Source: Puniceicoccaceae bacterium (GTDB lineage Bacteria; Verrucomicrobiota; Verrucomicrobiia; Opitutales; JAFGAQ01). Taken from it: a DNA stretch of 64,000 nt. The stretch is taken from assembly GCA_028285755.1 (NCBI GenBank), contig JANQOQ010000001.1, positions 124,001 to 188,000 of the forward strand. Direction: 5' to 3'. Under the pieces are notes generated by a model that had not been told where the DNA came from, searched no databases, and saw only the letters and a list, made by a program, of their open reading frames with translations. A program made the translations under genes and the position numbers. Positions 1 through 9,396 of the stretch are shown here, piece after piece (within the stretch, counting starts at the first letter, position 1; each line of letters opens with the position of its first letter).

Positions 1-39
1 TGACCATAAAGCACCCAGAATCAAGATAGGTTTCTACTG

Positions 40-2424
40 TTAGCCGTTACTCGGATCCTTCGAAAGCTTTAGTGAACAAATATAGGCCAGCGCATAGAAC
101 GCAAAGGCAATGAGCAATGTGTTGTTGAAGCCAATAAAGATTGAAACGATCACGGCAATCACTCCGCCAAATACGGTAAACAACCCATTCATCGCCCAGG
201 CCCAGGCTACCCCGCCACTGGGTTTATTGGAAAGATAAACAATTCCCAACGGAAATGGCATGCCCAGCACAAAACCCAAAGGCACCAATATCAGGAATGA
301 TACCAGAATACGCAGCCCCATGCTATCAATAGCGGCAGAATCGAGGAACCAGTTCCCCAACGTTAACCACAACACTGAATATATAAAGATACCGTAGAAT
401 GGCCACGACCAACGGTTCTTCGGAGATATCTTGAGCAGCTCAGAGCAATAACTCCCCAAACCTGCAGAAAATAACAAGGAAAAGAGCACCAGCCCATAAG
501 TGTATAACGGATATCCGATAAACAGCAAAAACTTCTGGATCAGCACAAGCTCATAGATAATAAATCCCGCACCGAGGCAGCAAAAATAAATAAGCGTAGG
601 AACCTTATTTTCCCACCGTGCCCTACCCACTTCCGACTTAAAGAGCGGCACAAATACAAACGCGATACAGAAAAATACCGAAGCCCCTGCAGTAAACACC
701 ATGTGGATGATATCGTTGCTCACTGTGTTGGTCAGCTGGGAATTCATCAAATCAGCAATCGACTTATTCGTATAATTACGCGCATCAACTTCCAGCCAAT
801 CCTGGGACTTTCTCAAAAAGTTAAAATACGGATCATTATCATACACCGCACTGATCCGATAAGGCACCTGGTCGATGATCTCCTGAGGTAAATCCCCAGT
901 GAAGAATTCCGCAGGAAGATAATTGTTCGAAGGATCGATCGGATTCACGCGCAACTGCCTTGTATTGGCAAAAAAAGCGGACATCTTATCGAGCTCCTCC
1001 TGGGTCCAGGGTGTCATTTTAATAAGGAACGCCGGTAGATCATCCCGGGCTCCTGCGGCTTCCCAGACGATTACGTGTTTCAGAAAATCTTCACGGCCCA
1101 TTTCTTTCCACGCTCGTGCAGCAGTTACCACCATACGTGGATATACGTGGTGATTGATATGCAAAATACCGTCGTCCTTGAGGCTGTTAAAGTAGAGTTT
1201 ATAGGCTTCGACCGTCTGCAAATAGTTGGTAGACAAGGCACCATTCCCCGAAGCAATACTGGAGCTGGTGTGATTACTGAAAATCTGTACGATGTCATAC
1301 TGGAGCTCAGTATGACGCAGGAAGCTACGACCTTCACCCTTTTGGTTGTTCACATTCGGATGGGTAGTTACGCCTCCACTGTATTCCTCATATTCTGTGG
1401 CCATCAGCTCGACGACTGAGCCTACCAGCTCAACCGCATCCACATGCCTGGCACCATAAGTGAGCGCCCCTTTTATCTCCTGCCCACCGGCACTTCCCAA
1501 CACCATCACAGTCTGGTCCGTATCCTGTTTCAGGTAGTGCGACACAATCACATGCCGCTCCCAGAAATGAGAAGTGGCATAATCCGGCATCAATGCCCGC
1601 AGTGCATCGTAATCCCCATCAAATCGATATACATAACTACTTTGACTACCGCCATCATAATAGATGTGCTTACGTCCCCCTAGGTCAGCAACATCGATTT
1701 TTGAAATGGGATCCCACACCTCATATTCGATGATATCACTGTCCCGTGCCTCGACAATCGCCCGCTTAGACACGACATGCTTGCCCAGGTCGATATATCC
1801 CGGATAAGCAAACGGAAGAATCAAAAAGAATGCCCCCGCTCCATAGCCCAACCACCGGGACCACGGAACCCCGGCGAAAATACCAGCCACAACAAGGTTA
1901 ACGCCCATCAGTACCAATACAATTCCACCAACCCCAAGCGGTTCAATCAGTGGAATAATAGCTACGGTTCCGAGCCCCGCGCCTACGAGATCATAAAAGT
2001 AGACCAGCTGGATATTCTTCGCTTTCGCAGAAAAAACCACCGTCGTCAGCAAACCGGCAAAAAAGAAAGGCAAAGAGAGTGAAAAGAAAAAGATCAAAAA
2101 GCTGCTTAGCCCCCAAAATATGCTCTGTTCAAAGTAAGCGACCCGAAAGGGCAGATAGTTGAAGCTTACAAAAATCAAGCCGATACTCGCTGCATACATA
2201 AAGCACAAGCGGCTCATTACCTTATAGAAGTGCTCCTTGTCCTTCAGTGGGTTAATCGCATAATACACCCCGGATACCCCAAACGAGAATAACGCCAGTG
2301 TAATCACCAGATACCCCATGTTAGAGTGCCAGATAACATCCAGCAGGCGAATGAGCACCAATTGCAGCATGAGCACTGCAAATGCAATCAGGAGTATTCC
2401 AATGTTGTATCTTTTCATAGGCAT
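40..2424 (-). CDS. Polytopic membrane protein with spermidine-synthase-like domain
   Basis: About 795 residues. The N-terminal ~220 residues are a series of hydrophobic helices. The middle (about residues 230-550) is soluble with a spermidine-synthase/methyltransferase Rossmann fold: a glycine-rich VMVLGSAGGQE segment near residue 305 and a following acidic residue in DAVELVG. The last ~220 residues are again several membrane helices. This architecture matches the membrane-bound spermidine-synthase-like proteins common in Verrucomicrobia and Planctomycetes; their substrate is generally unknown, so polyamine synthesis should not be assumed. An upstream GTG at 2451 is in frame, but ATG codons at 2424 and 2418 sit directly before the first helix and are more likely starts. 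It is divergent from the small membrane protein gene at 2508. Fold assignment is fairly sure, function is not. Confidence 0.75.
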   Translation of the reverse strand: MPMKRYNIGILLIAFAVLMLQLVLIRLLDVIWHSNMGYLVITLALFSFGVSGVYYAINPLKDKEHFYKVMSRLCFMYAASIGLIFVSFNYLPFRVAYFEQSIFWGLSSFLIFFFSLSLPFFFAGLLTTVVFSAKAKNIQLVYFYDLVGAGLGTVAIIPLIEPLGVGGIVLVLMGVNLVVAGIFAGVPWSRWLGYGAGAFFLILPFAYPGYIDLGKHVVSKRAIVEARDSDIIEYEVWDPISKIDVADLGGRKHIYYDGGSQSSYVYRFDGDYDALRALMPDYATSHFWERHVIVSHYLKQDTDQTVMVLGSAGGQEIKGALTYGARHVDAVELVGSVVELMATEYEEYSGGVTTHPNVNNQKGEGRSFLRHTELQYDIVQIFSNHTSSSIASGNGALSTNYLQTVEAYKLYFNSLKDDGILHINHHVYPRMVVTAARAWKEMGREDFLKHVIVWEAAGARDDLPAFLIKMTPWTQEELDKMSAFFANTRQLRVNPIDPSNNYLPAEFFTGDLPQEIIDQVPYRISAVYDNDPYFNFLRKSQDWLEVDARNYTNKSIADLMNSQLTNTVSNDIIHMVFTAGASVFFCIAFVFVPLFKSEVGRARWENKVPTLIYFCCLGAGFIIYELVLIQKFLLFIGYPLYTYGLVLFSLLFSAGLGSYCSELLKISPKNRWSWPFYGIFIYSVLWLTLGNWFLDSAAIDSMGLRILVSFLILVPLGFVLGMPFPLGIVYLSNKPSGGVAWAWAMNGLFTVFGGVIAVIVSIFIGFNNTLLIAFAFYALAYICSLKLSKDPSNG

Positions 2425-2507
2425 CGGGTATTCAAACTTATCACAGTCCACGTGGAACTAAGCTTGAAATTTTTCACACACAAAATAATTTACCCAACAT
2501 ACTTGCA

Positions 2508-3158
2508 ATGAAAATCTTACAACTGCGCTATTTCATACCCTCGTTATTGGTGGCAATCGTAGTCGCTCAGGCCTACATGCTTTCCAATCATCAGGACTTT
2601 AACCAGACCTTCCTCAAGGTCACGCTAAACTCTGAAAACGGTGGAGTAGCCCAAGTGTTCATGGATCATGGCAATGGCTTCAGTGAGGATAATTCATCTC
2701 GGGTAAGTCTGAACGGGGGCTCAAACGAAACCATCTACCTGTCTCTCACCGAACAATATCCCAGCCAGATTCGTTTCGACCCAATCAATGCCAGTGGCAG
2801 CGTCGAAATCCATCAGATTGCACTCGCAGCCGGCAACGGGCATGAATATCAAACGATCCTGCCCGCACAAATCGTCGCCAACGCCAATTTTCAGCAATTC
2901 GAGACTTCGGATGACGGGCGCATCAGTGCAATCGTTACTCCTGCTAGCGATGACCCGCAAATGATTATCCAGTCTCTCGATTGGCAGGCATTTGGTCCGA
3001 AATTTGGCAAATATCTCGACTCAGCAATCCGTATCGGACTGCTCACACTCATCATCACCTATGCCCTGCTTTGGGTTTATGCATCTTTTCTGGAGTCCAC
3101 CTTTTCACGTATCTTCGGCAATCAGTTTTACCTGATCAACGAGAAATCCGCTGCTTAA
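2508..3158 (+). CDS. Hypothetical bitopic membrane protein
   Basis: 216 residues, family not recognised. A hydrophobic segment at about residues 9-24 (signal anchor or signal peptide) is followed by a ~140-residue soluble region rich in polar and beta-forming residues, and a second hydrophobic helix at about 170-192 (IRIGLLTLIITYALLWVYA), leaving a short C-terminal tail. The likely topology is two helices holding an extracytoplasmic domain. It is divergent from the membrane spermidine-synthase-like gene, with a short shared intergenic region, and only 8 bases separate its stop from the DUF1697 gene, suggesting co-transcription with the latter. I see no catalytic motif. Confidence 0.6.
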   Translation: MKILQLRYFIPSLLVAIVVAQAYMLSNHQDFNQTFLKVTLNSENGGVAQVFMDHGNGFSEDNSSRVSLNGGSNETIYLSLTEQYPSQIRFDPINASGSVEIHQIALAAGNGHEYQTILPAQIVANANFQQFETSDDGRISAIVTPASDDPQMIIQSLDWQAFGPKFGKYLDSAIRIGLLTLIITYALLWVYASFLESTFSRIFGNQFYLINEKSAA

Positions 3159-3166
3159 AACAGGCA

Positions 3167-3706
3167 ATGCCTACCACCTGGATCGTTCTGCTGCGAGCTG
3201 TCAATGTAAGTGGTAAGAACCTTTTAAAGATGGAGGATTTGCGCAATGCATTATCCCATATCGGCTTCCCATCGCCCAGGACCTATATTCAGAGTGGAAA
3301 TATCCTCTTTAAAACCGACTTATCTTTTGAGCAGGCTAACACCCGATTTCATCAGCTCTTGGAGGATGAGTTTGCTATCACTACAATCAGTATCTGGCTT
3401 CAAAAGAATGAGCTGGACTCCATTATAGCCGACTGCCCTTACTCATCTGAAAAGATACCCCTCAAACATATACATACCTACCTGAGCAATGATTCTATCA
3501 GCCATGCTCAAATCCAGGATATGAATGCCCTTAAAGCCCCCAACGAATCTTACATAATCCATGATAAGTGGGCCTATCTGCACGCTCCGGATGGAAGCGG
3601 CCGTTCCAAACTTGCTGCAAAATTCGAAAAACTCCTCGGTGTCGAAACAACCGCCCGAAACCTCAATACCCTGCGGAAACTTCAGGCAATGGTCGCAAAC
3701 CTCTAA
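3167..3706 (+). CDS. DUF1697 family protein
   Basis: 179 residues starting at the ATG at 3167. The N-terminus (WIVLLRAVNVSGKN, then MEDLRNAL and TYIQSGNILF) is the hallmark of DUF1697, a small cytosolic family of about 180 residues with no established biochemical role. The reading frame remains open upstream to 2981 but that part overlaps the preceding gene and does not match the family, so the internal ATG is preferred. The gene follows the small membrane protein by 8 bases. Its TAA stop overlaps the TAG stop of the convergent oxidoreductase gene by four bases, leaving no room for a terminator between them. Confidence 0.85.
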   Translation: MPTTWIVLLRAVNVSGKNLLKMEDLRNALSHIGFPSPRTYIQSGNILFKTDLSFEQANTRFHQLLEDEFAITTISIWLQKNELDSIIADCPYSSEKIPLKHIHTYLSNDSISHAQIQDMNALKAPNESYIIHDKWAYLHAPDGSGRSKLAAKFEKLLGVETTARNLNTLRKLQAMVANL

Positions 3707-4989
3707 ACCAGTTTGGTGATACCCGGCAATGACACGGGGTCGACTGCCAATGGGCCAAACTCATTGATCTCCTTGCTCAGGTCGAGCTTAGAGCCTTGCA
3801 TCGCCCACTTCCAGCTGATTGCACGCCCGGTATATGCAGCAAAACGCCCCATAATCGCGGTCATCGTAGCCTCAGCAAGAACCGGTGTCATATTGTACTG
3901 CTCACCGGTTGCAAAGCTGTTGTAAAGTGCCTGATACATCGGAGTCTCTCCATCCAGCTCACCCTCGTACTTGTAAGGATTCTCACCTTTAATATTTCCG
4001 CCACCCCGGGATACCCAGGCCTCGCCCTTCGAGCCCGTGATCGTATTATCCACTTTGGAACTGATACCCAGCATCTGCGCATTCATCCCGGTGCCTTTCA
4101 CGAAGTTAGGATAATCATAATCCAGGCCAAAGTGGTCATAGATATTGCCGTATTCAGGACCATTGCGCAGTAGACGCCCGCCCGTTCCACGACAAATCTC
4201 AGGAGGCCCATCCATCACCCAATTATTGACATCCAGGTTATGGCAGAGCTGCTCCACGCAGCAATCCCCAGACAACCACGTGTAAAAAGGCCAGGTGCGG
4301 ATTTGGTATTCCACGTCCGAATACTCCGGCTTACGGTCTTCATAGTGCCAGTTCTTCATAGTTCCGAGCCAATAGGCACCCACATGGCTATAGTCTCCGA
4401 TCGCTCCGTCCTTTACCCGCTTAATGATCTCAATATACTGCGGCATGAAGCGCTGCTGCATACCCGCATAAATACTCAAACCCTGACTATCTGCTTTCGC
4501 GCTACTCTCCAGGATGGATCGTATACCTACAGGATCGACCGCGCCTGGCTTTTCCAGAAAACAATGTTTCCCCGCATCAATCGCATACTTAAATTGGACA
4601 GGTCGAAAGCCTGGTGGAGTCAAAAGGAAAACTACATCCACCTCGTCCATATCAATCACTTTTTTATAAGCATCGAAACCCAGATAAGTAGTATCCTCAG
4701 TAACCTCTAATCGATCCCCGAATCCAGCTTCCCGGATCTTATTCAAACCCCGGTCTATGCGGTCCTGAAACACATCCGCTACCGCAACGACCTTCGCCTG
4801 AGGGACTGCACGTAAACAACGCTCAATATCATCACTACCTCGTGAACCCGCGCCTACCCAGCCAATGCGCATGGGTTTATCGGGTTGTGCAGCCATCGTC
4901 TTGATCGCCGGCATGGCCAGAGTTGAAGCAGCCGATATCGCTGCGGACTTCGCAATAAAATCTCTTCGAGTAATAGGGGTTTGATTCAT
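3703..4989 (-). CDS. Gfo/Idh/MocA oxidoreductase, Tat-exported
   Basis: 428 residues. The N-terminus has a twin-arginine signal (TRRDFIAKSAA, then a hydrophobic stretch ending near AAQ, residues 7-35). A Rossmann NAD(P)-binding fold follows (RIGWVGAGSRGSDD, around 41-54) and the family EKP motif (CFLEKPGAVDP). The C-terminal half is the usual alpha/beta substrate domain. Members oxidise or reduce sugars and cyclitols, or act on glycosides; the Tat signal implies that the cofactor-loaded protein is exported, which is common in Verrucomicrobia. It lies 75 bases downstream of another Gfo/Idh/MocA gene on the same strand, so it probably belongs to the same sugar operon. The substrate cannot be read from sequence. 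Confidence 0.85.
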   Translation of the reverse strand: MNQTPITRRDFIAKSAAISAASTLAMPAIKTMAAQPDKPMRIGWVGAGSRGSDDIERCLRAVPQAKVVAVADVFQDRIDRGLNKIREAGFGDRLEVTEDTTYLGFDAYKKVIDMDEVDVVFLLTPPGFRPVQFKYAIDAGKHCFLEKPGAVDPVGIRSILESSAKADSQGLSIYAGMQQRFMPQYIEIIKRVKDGAIGDYSHVGAYWLGTMKNWHYEDRKPEYSDVEYQIRTWPFYTWLSGDCCVEQLCHNLDVNNWVMDGPPEICRGTGGRLLRNGPEYGNIYDHFGLDYDYPNFVKGTGMNAQMLGISSKVDNTITGSKGEAWVSRGGGNIKGENPYKYEGELDGETPMYQALYNSFATGEQYNMTPVLAEATMTAIMGRFAAYTGRAISWKWAMQGSKLDLSKEINEFGPLAVDPVSLPGITKLV

Positions 4990-5064
4990 AATGATTACTA
5001 TAAATTATCCTCTAAAATAGAGACGATTCAACACCTCTTTATCCCCCAAATATTAGCTAAACAG

Positions 5065-6189
5065 TTAAACTAACCGTCGTCCATCAAAATCATCCCGATC
5101 ATACTCGGGCTCGAGCGGAAACTGAATTGGCTTCCCATCCCGCTGCGAACGGTAAATTGCCGTAAACAGCTCTACAGCCCGTCTACCATCTTCACCCGTA
5201 ATTGCCGGTTCACGATCTTCCAGAATCGCATCGATAAAATCATCAATCTGTACCTGGTGGTAGTATTCCATCGCATTGATCGAGTGGAAGCGCTCCGCAT
5301 CCTGTTTTTGAAATTCTTCCAGCAGATGCTGCTCCCCGGGCACCATCCAGCTATCGGTAACCGGCGGTTCCTCAATCGGTGCCTGACCTGCAATAAACAT
5401 TTGACCGCCATCGGTTTGCACACCCACTGAAGCGCCATTCTCACCCAGCACACTTACCCGACAATGAATTGCAGGGTTATAGCTGTTACTGGCAGTTACT
5501 TGACCGAGAGCACCGCTCTTAAAACGGATTACGGCGATGGCGGTATCCTCAACTTCGATGCTGGGGTGATTCAGGTTTCCCCAATACCCAAACAGCTGGT
5601 CGATCTCGCCCATATACCAGAGCAGCATATCCAGCTGGTGTACGGCTTGATTCACCAACACACCTCCGCCTTCTTCCGCCCAGGTACCCCGCCAGGGATC
5701 ACTTTCAAAATACTCCGGACTGCGCCATCCCAGCACCGTGGCAATACCGAGTATCGGTTTACCCAACTTACCGGAATCAATCGCATTTTTCACCCGCAAT
5801 GCACATTCGTAATAGCGCCGCTGGCTGATCACGCCAAACTTCACTCCCGACTTCCGCGCGGCATCAAGCATAGCATCACAATCCTCGAGAGATGAAGCCA
5901 GCGCCTTTTCCACGAGGATATGCACTCCAAGCTCAGCCGCCATCACTGCAGCCTCGGCATGCGCAGGATGGGGTGTGCAGATCAAAACCGCCTCTACCCC
6001 GGAATCCTCAAAAAACACCTCAAGGTCCGTATATCCCTGAATCCCATACTGCTGCGCAAATGCATCTACCCGCTCTCGGCTGCGGCTATGCCCGGCCACA
6101 AACTCGCTATGCGGATTATTTTGAAGTGCAACTGCATGCAGATGCGCCACTTTCCCGGTACCGATGATTCCAGTCTTGATACGTGCCAT
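5065..6189 (-). CDS. Gfo/Idh/MocA family oxidoreductase (cytoplasmic)
   Basis: 374 residues without a signal peptide. The NAD(P)-binding Rossmann motif is at the extreme N-terminus (KTGIIGTGKVAHLHA, residues 5-19), and the EK motif is in ILVEKALASS. Length and layout match inositol/sugar dehydrogenases of the Gfo/Idh/MocA family. The gene begins one base after the stop of the zinc dehydrogenase gene at 6191, so the two are almost certainly co-transcribed and may act in consecutive redox steps on one sugar or sugar acid. Unlike its neighbour at 3703, it is expected to be cytoplasmic. The substrate is unknown. Confidence 0.85.
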   Translation of the reverse strand: MARIKTGIIGTGKVAHLHAVALQNNPHSEFVAGHSRSRERVDAFAQQYGIQGYTDLEVFFEDSGVEAVLICTPHPAHAEAAVMAAELGVHILVEKALASSLEDCDAMLDAARKSGVKFGVISQRRYYECALRVKNAIDSGKLGKPILGIATVLGWRSPEYFESDPWRGTWAEEGGGVLVNQAVHQLDMLLWYMGEIDQLFGYWGNLNHPSIEVEDTAIAVIRFKSGALGQVTASNSYNPAIHCRVSVLGENGASVGVQTDGGQMFIAGQAPIEEPPVTDSWMVPGEQHLLEEFQKQDAERFHSINAMEYYHQVQIDDFIDAILEDREPAITGEDGRRAVELFTAIYRSQRDGKPIQFPLEPEYDRDDFDGRRLV

Positions 6190-6190
6190 A

Positions 6191-7231
6191 CTATTCGGGC
6201 TTCAGTAGAATTTTCATTAAATCTTCATCAGCACGGTGTAAGCGCTCAAAGCACTCTGCTCCATCCTTGAGAGGCCTTATTTCACTGATTAACCCATCCA
6301 CATTAATCTTACCCCTAGCGATTAGTTCAAGGGCTTCCGGATAATCACCGGCAGAGCCACAACTGCCCAACACTGAGATTTCCCGGGTCACCACTGCCTG
6401 CATAGGAAACTCTACTGTATGCGTAACATTACCAATCAAAACGCAAGTCCCCCCTTTCCTCAGATTATTGATCGCAGCCTGGGTCGTAGGCGTGACACCC
6501 ACCGCTTCAAAGGAAAGATCAACGCCGACTCCACCGGTCAATTTGGCAATCTCCTCATCCACATTTACCTTTGATGGATTCAGGGTGAGGCTAGCACCCA
6601 GCTCAGCGGCATTGCGCAATTTATTGTCATCCAGATCGACCACGATCACCTTACCACAGCCCCGCACCTGTAGCATCTGCAGCGTCAGGGTTCCGATCAT
6701 GCCCGCACCCATGACGAGTGCAGTATCCTCCTCACTCACGTTTACCATATCTACCGCATGCATGGCGACAGTAACCGGTTCAATGAGTGCTGCCTTTTCA
6801 AAGCTCAGTTCATCCGGAAGCTTAAACAATACACGGGCCGGCACCACAACAAACTCAGCAAACGCCCCATGCCTGCGGTAATCACCCGGAGATACCCCCA
6901 CCACCTGCCGATTGTCACAAAGGTTCGTTTGTCCGCGCAAACAGTACTCGCATTCACCACAGTAGATCATGGAGTCAAAGGTTACCCGATCCCCCACTTC
7001 CCAGGGTCCATTCAGCACTCCACTACCAAGCTCCGCAATGACTCCCGCTGCCTCATGCCCCATGATTATAGGGGGTATGCGCCGCCCACTGGAGCCATCC
7101 ATACCATGTACATCACTCCCGCATATTCCGCAGGCTTTCACCTGGATCATTACATCCTCCGGCCCGATTTCGGGCATGGGTACATCCTTGTATTCCAATT
7201 GATTATAAGCAACCAGTTCGAGGGCTTTCAT
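6191..7231 (-). CDS. Zinc-dependent medium-chain dehydrogenase
   Basis: 346 residues. Catalytic-zinc ligands are visible in CGICGSDVHG and in GHEAAG, the structural-zinc lobe is complete (CGECEYCLRGQTNLC, around residues 92-106), and the Rossmann glycine motif is VMGAGMIGT. This is the polyol/sugar alcohol branch (sorbitol, threonine or galactitol-phosphate dehydrogenase-like). It is first in a minus-strand operon with the two downstream Gfo/Idh/MocA genes and is divergent from the KDG-type kinase gene, with ~77 bases between them. A role in oxidising a sugar acid or polyol upstream of the kinase is plausible but inferred. Confidence 0.88.
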   Translation of the reverse strand: MKALELVAYNQLEYKDVPMPEIGPEDVMIQVKACGICGSDVHGMDGSSGRRIPPIIMGHEAAGVIAELGSGVLNGPWEVGDRVTFDSMIYCGECEYCLRGQTNLCDNRQVVGVSPGDYRRHGAFAEFVVVPARVLFKLPDELSFEKAALIEPVTVAMHAVDMVNVSEEDTALVMGAGMIGTLTLQMLQVRGCGKVIVVDLDDNKLRNAAELGASLTLNPSKVNVDEEIAKLTGGVGVDLSFEAVGVTPTTQAAINNLRKGGTCVLIGNVTHTVEFPMQAVVTREISVLGSCGSAGDYPEALELIARGKINVDGLISEIRPLKDGAECFERLHRADEDLMKILLKPE

Positions 7232-7308
7232 AGTCTTCTACTATTCAAATTTTGGGGTATAGGTAAACAAAGTATTCTCATTTGACGGTTAAATACGGAT
7301 TCTACATA

Positions 7309-8403
7309 ATGAACAGACTTATTTTTATGGAACTCAAAAAAAACTGCAAAAATGCATTGCTGATCCCCACCAGCATGGGCGTCCGCCTGAACCCTATTGA
7401 CCGACAACCCCTCAATACTGCCGATACCTTTAAGGCCGTTGTCAGTAGTGCTGAAAGTAATGTGGCTACGCCGATTGCCTATCTCGGTTTGCCCGTAAAG
7501 GCGCTTACAGCAGTCGTCAAAGGCAGCCCCATCTCTCAGCTCATTTGGAACGACCTCGCCAAACGCCATATTCAGGTTGAAGCTGCAATGTTCGACCAGG
7601 GCGGCCCTTGGGGCTACCGACACCAGATCAATTATGCAGACTGTGGCTATGGCGCAAGAGGTCCTGAAGTCTTCAATGATCGGGCCGGGGAAGTAGGACG
7701 CATGATGGATGCCAGCCAATTCGACCTCGAGCGCATCTTTGTGGATGAGGGTGTGCAGCTTCTACACATCTCGGGGCTTTTCGCTGCCTTATCGCCCCAA
7801 TCCGCGCGCTTTTGCCTCAAGCTGATCGAGCTCGCAAAGGCTAATGGCACACGCATCTCCTTTGATGTCAATTACCGGGCCTCCTTCTGGCAGCACCGCG
7901 AAGGGGAGCTTAGCAAGGTATTTAAGGAAATAGCGTCCAATGCGGATATCCTGTTCGTGGGCTACGGCCCCGATCTGCCTATCGCGCTAGGAGTCGAGTG
8001 TGTCGACTACGAATCGGAAACGCTTTTTGAGGATTTTGAACCCTTTAAAGAGATGGTCGCCCGTATACGCGCTGCTTACCCCAATGCCCAGTGGATCAGT
8101 ACCACCATGCGCAAGGTGATCGATGCCAACAGCCACCTGTGGGGTGCCATGCTCTCCGCAGGCAACGATTTCCACATCGCTGAGCCCCGACCTATCTCCG
8201 TGCTCGACCGCATCGGCGGGGGAGATGGCTACGCAGCGGGCAAGCTCTACGGCCTGCTCAGGGGTTGGTCACCCGAAAAATGCATGCGATTTGGCTGGGC
8301 GAATGGCGCCTTCGCGGTATCGGTATTTACCGACTACACCCTACCCTCCAGTGAAGAACAGCTCTGGCAAATCTGGCACGGCAACGCCCTGATCAAACGC
8401 TAG
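7309..8403 (+). CDS. PfkB-family sugar kinase, 2-keto-3-deoxygluconate kinase-like
   Basis: About 364 residues from the ATG at 7309; an ATG at 7327 is also possible, and an upstream TTG at 7282 is less likely. The substrate-side motif SSAESNVATPIAYLGLP (around 46-62) and the ATP-side signature DRIGGGDGYAAG, with catalytic Asp near residue 306, identify a ribokinase/PfkB kinase of the KDG-kinase type (KDG + ATP > KDPG). It stands alone on the plus strand, divergent from a zinc dehydrogenase and two Gfo/Idh/MocA genes. Its product would feed the Entner-Doudoroff aldolase, which is not in the window. It could serve the AHG locus at 54-61 kb, whose pathway ends at D-KDG. Its TAG stop overlaps the convergent gene's stop. 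Confidence 0.8.
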   Translation: MNRLIFMELKKNCKNALLIPTSMGVRLNPIDRQPLNTADTFKAVVSSAESNVATPIAYLGLPVKALTAVVKGSPISQLIWNDLAKRHIQVEAAMFDQGGPWGYRHQINYADCGYGARGPEVFNDRAGEVGRMMDASQFDLERIFVDEGVQLLHISGLFAALSPQSARFCLKLIELAKANGTRISFDVNYRASFWQHREGELSKVFKEIASNADILFVGYGPDLPIALGVECVDYESETLFEDFEPFKEMVARIRAAYPNAQWISTTMRKVIDANSHLWGAMLSAGNDFHIAEPRPISVLDRIGGGDGYAAGKLYGLLRGWSPEKCMRFGWANGAFAVSVFTDYTLPSSEEQLWQIWHGNALIKR

Positions 8404-9389
8404 AGCTCTCCGACCAAATCATCAGCCTGGATCTTGCCCGTGATACTGGTAGGCTCGATCTGCACATTAAAGGTCGCACTACTTACACTACTGATCGACC
8501 CCGTCGCCTTTTGTGCCTCGATCCCGATATCCTCAATCACGAAGTAAACTTTCACTTTGTCGCCCACGCTTGGGTTATCGCCCTGCTTACGGCTTACGGT
8601 AACCGTGTTCCCGGAAACCTGGGTCACTTTCCACTGGGTCCCTAGAGTCACCGGGCTACTGCCAAATAGAGGGTCTCCACCCCCACCGCCTTTACCCCCA
8701 GGTATATAATCTGGACGCGTGAGCCAATCCAAATCATATACTCCCTTACCGTAGGGATCATAATTTTGCCCTAGAGATACCGCATTATTTTCAAAATCAA
8801 AAAGTCCAAAGTCATCCACCCACATCAGCGTATCCTTACGCACATAGATCAGGGTATACATCGAAGCATATTGAACCGTTCCTGTCTTATAATAGAGCTC
8901 AGAATCGATGTAGAACGCAATCTGATTTCCATCACTGACCGCCTTTAAAGTGCGCCCGGAATAGTTTTCCCCTTCATCATAAGTGTTTTTTAAGGTTTCC
9001 CAATCATCCCCGTTATCATACTGGATGATGATTTTACCATCGGTGTTCTGCCCAAAAAAATACGACCCCTGACCACTCGTCGCTTCTCTCTGGGGATTCA
9101 AAATCATCCCGCCTACCCCGTAGCGATCATACTCATTTTCAACCAATAGAGTCAGGCTGAATTCATAGCGCGTTACCTTACCTTCAGATATGGTAAAGCG
9201 TACATTTTGCTCCGAGTAATTCTCTACTACAAAAGCATCAAACTCCTTATCCTCATAAACACTCCAATCATTATCATGGGCTGCTTCTTTGAGCTGTAAC
9301 TCTGTAAACCCAATCTGCGTTCTGGCACTAACACCCACGACCAGGAAAGCTAGAAGAAAGGTATAACATGTGTAATTTTTCATAATCAA
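8400..9389 (-). CDS. Secreted protein, paralogue of the next gene upstream
   Basis: 329 residues with a signal peptide (hydrophobic stretch ending near VSARTQ, residues 5-24). The middle region (about 30-215) alternates beta strands and aromatic residues and includes FFGQNTDGKIIIQYDNG and a DGNQIAFYIDSELYY pattern, resembling a LamG-like jelly-roll; this is inference. A Gly/Lys-rich linker (GGKGGGGGD) leads to a ~75-residue C-terminal module with VTVSR, VGDKVKVYFVI and DIGIEAQKATGSI. The same module ends the neighbour at 9397, as does the region after the signal peptide (ARTQxGxxxxxLxE). It is third in an operon behind the giant CFI-box protein, 7 bases after its neighbour. Function unknown. 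Confidence 0.65.
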   Translation of the reverse strand: MIMKNYTCYTFLLAFLVVGVSARTQIGFTELQLKEAAHDNDWSVYEDKEFDAFVVENYSEQNVRFTISEGKVTRYEFSLTLLVENEYDRYGVGGMILNPQREATSGQGSYFFGQNTDGKIIIQYDNGDDWETLKNTYDEGENYSGRTLKAVSDGNQIAFYIDSELYYKTGTVQYASMYTLIYVRKDTLMWVDDFGLFDFENNAVSLGQNYDPYGKGVYDLDWLTRPDYIPGGKGGGGGDPLFGSSPVTLGTQWKVTQVSGNTVTVSRKQGDNPSVGDKVKVYFVIEDIGIEAQKATGSISSVSSATFNVQIEPTSITGKIQADDLVGEL

Positions 9390-9396
9390 ATACTCC

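Noticed and set aside
40-2424. Polyamine biosynthesis enzyme
   Set aside because: Only the fold is supported; multiple membrane helices and no partner genes argue against a standard spermidine synthase.
2981-3166. Upstream extension of the DUF1697 frame
   Set aside because: It overlaps the preceding gene out of frame, and the family start motif begins at 3167.
3703-3706. Overlapping convergent stop codons as a regulatory element
   Set aside because: The same four-base overlap occurs at 8400-8403 and is explained by tight packing alone.
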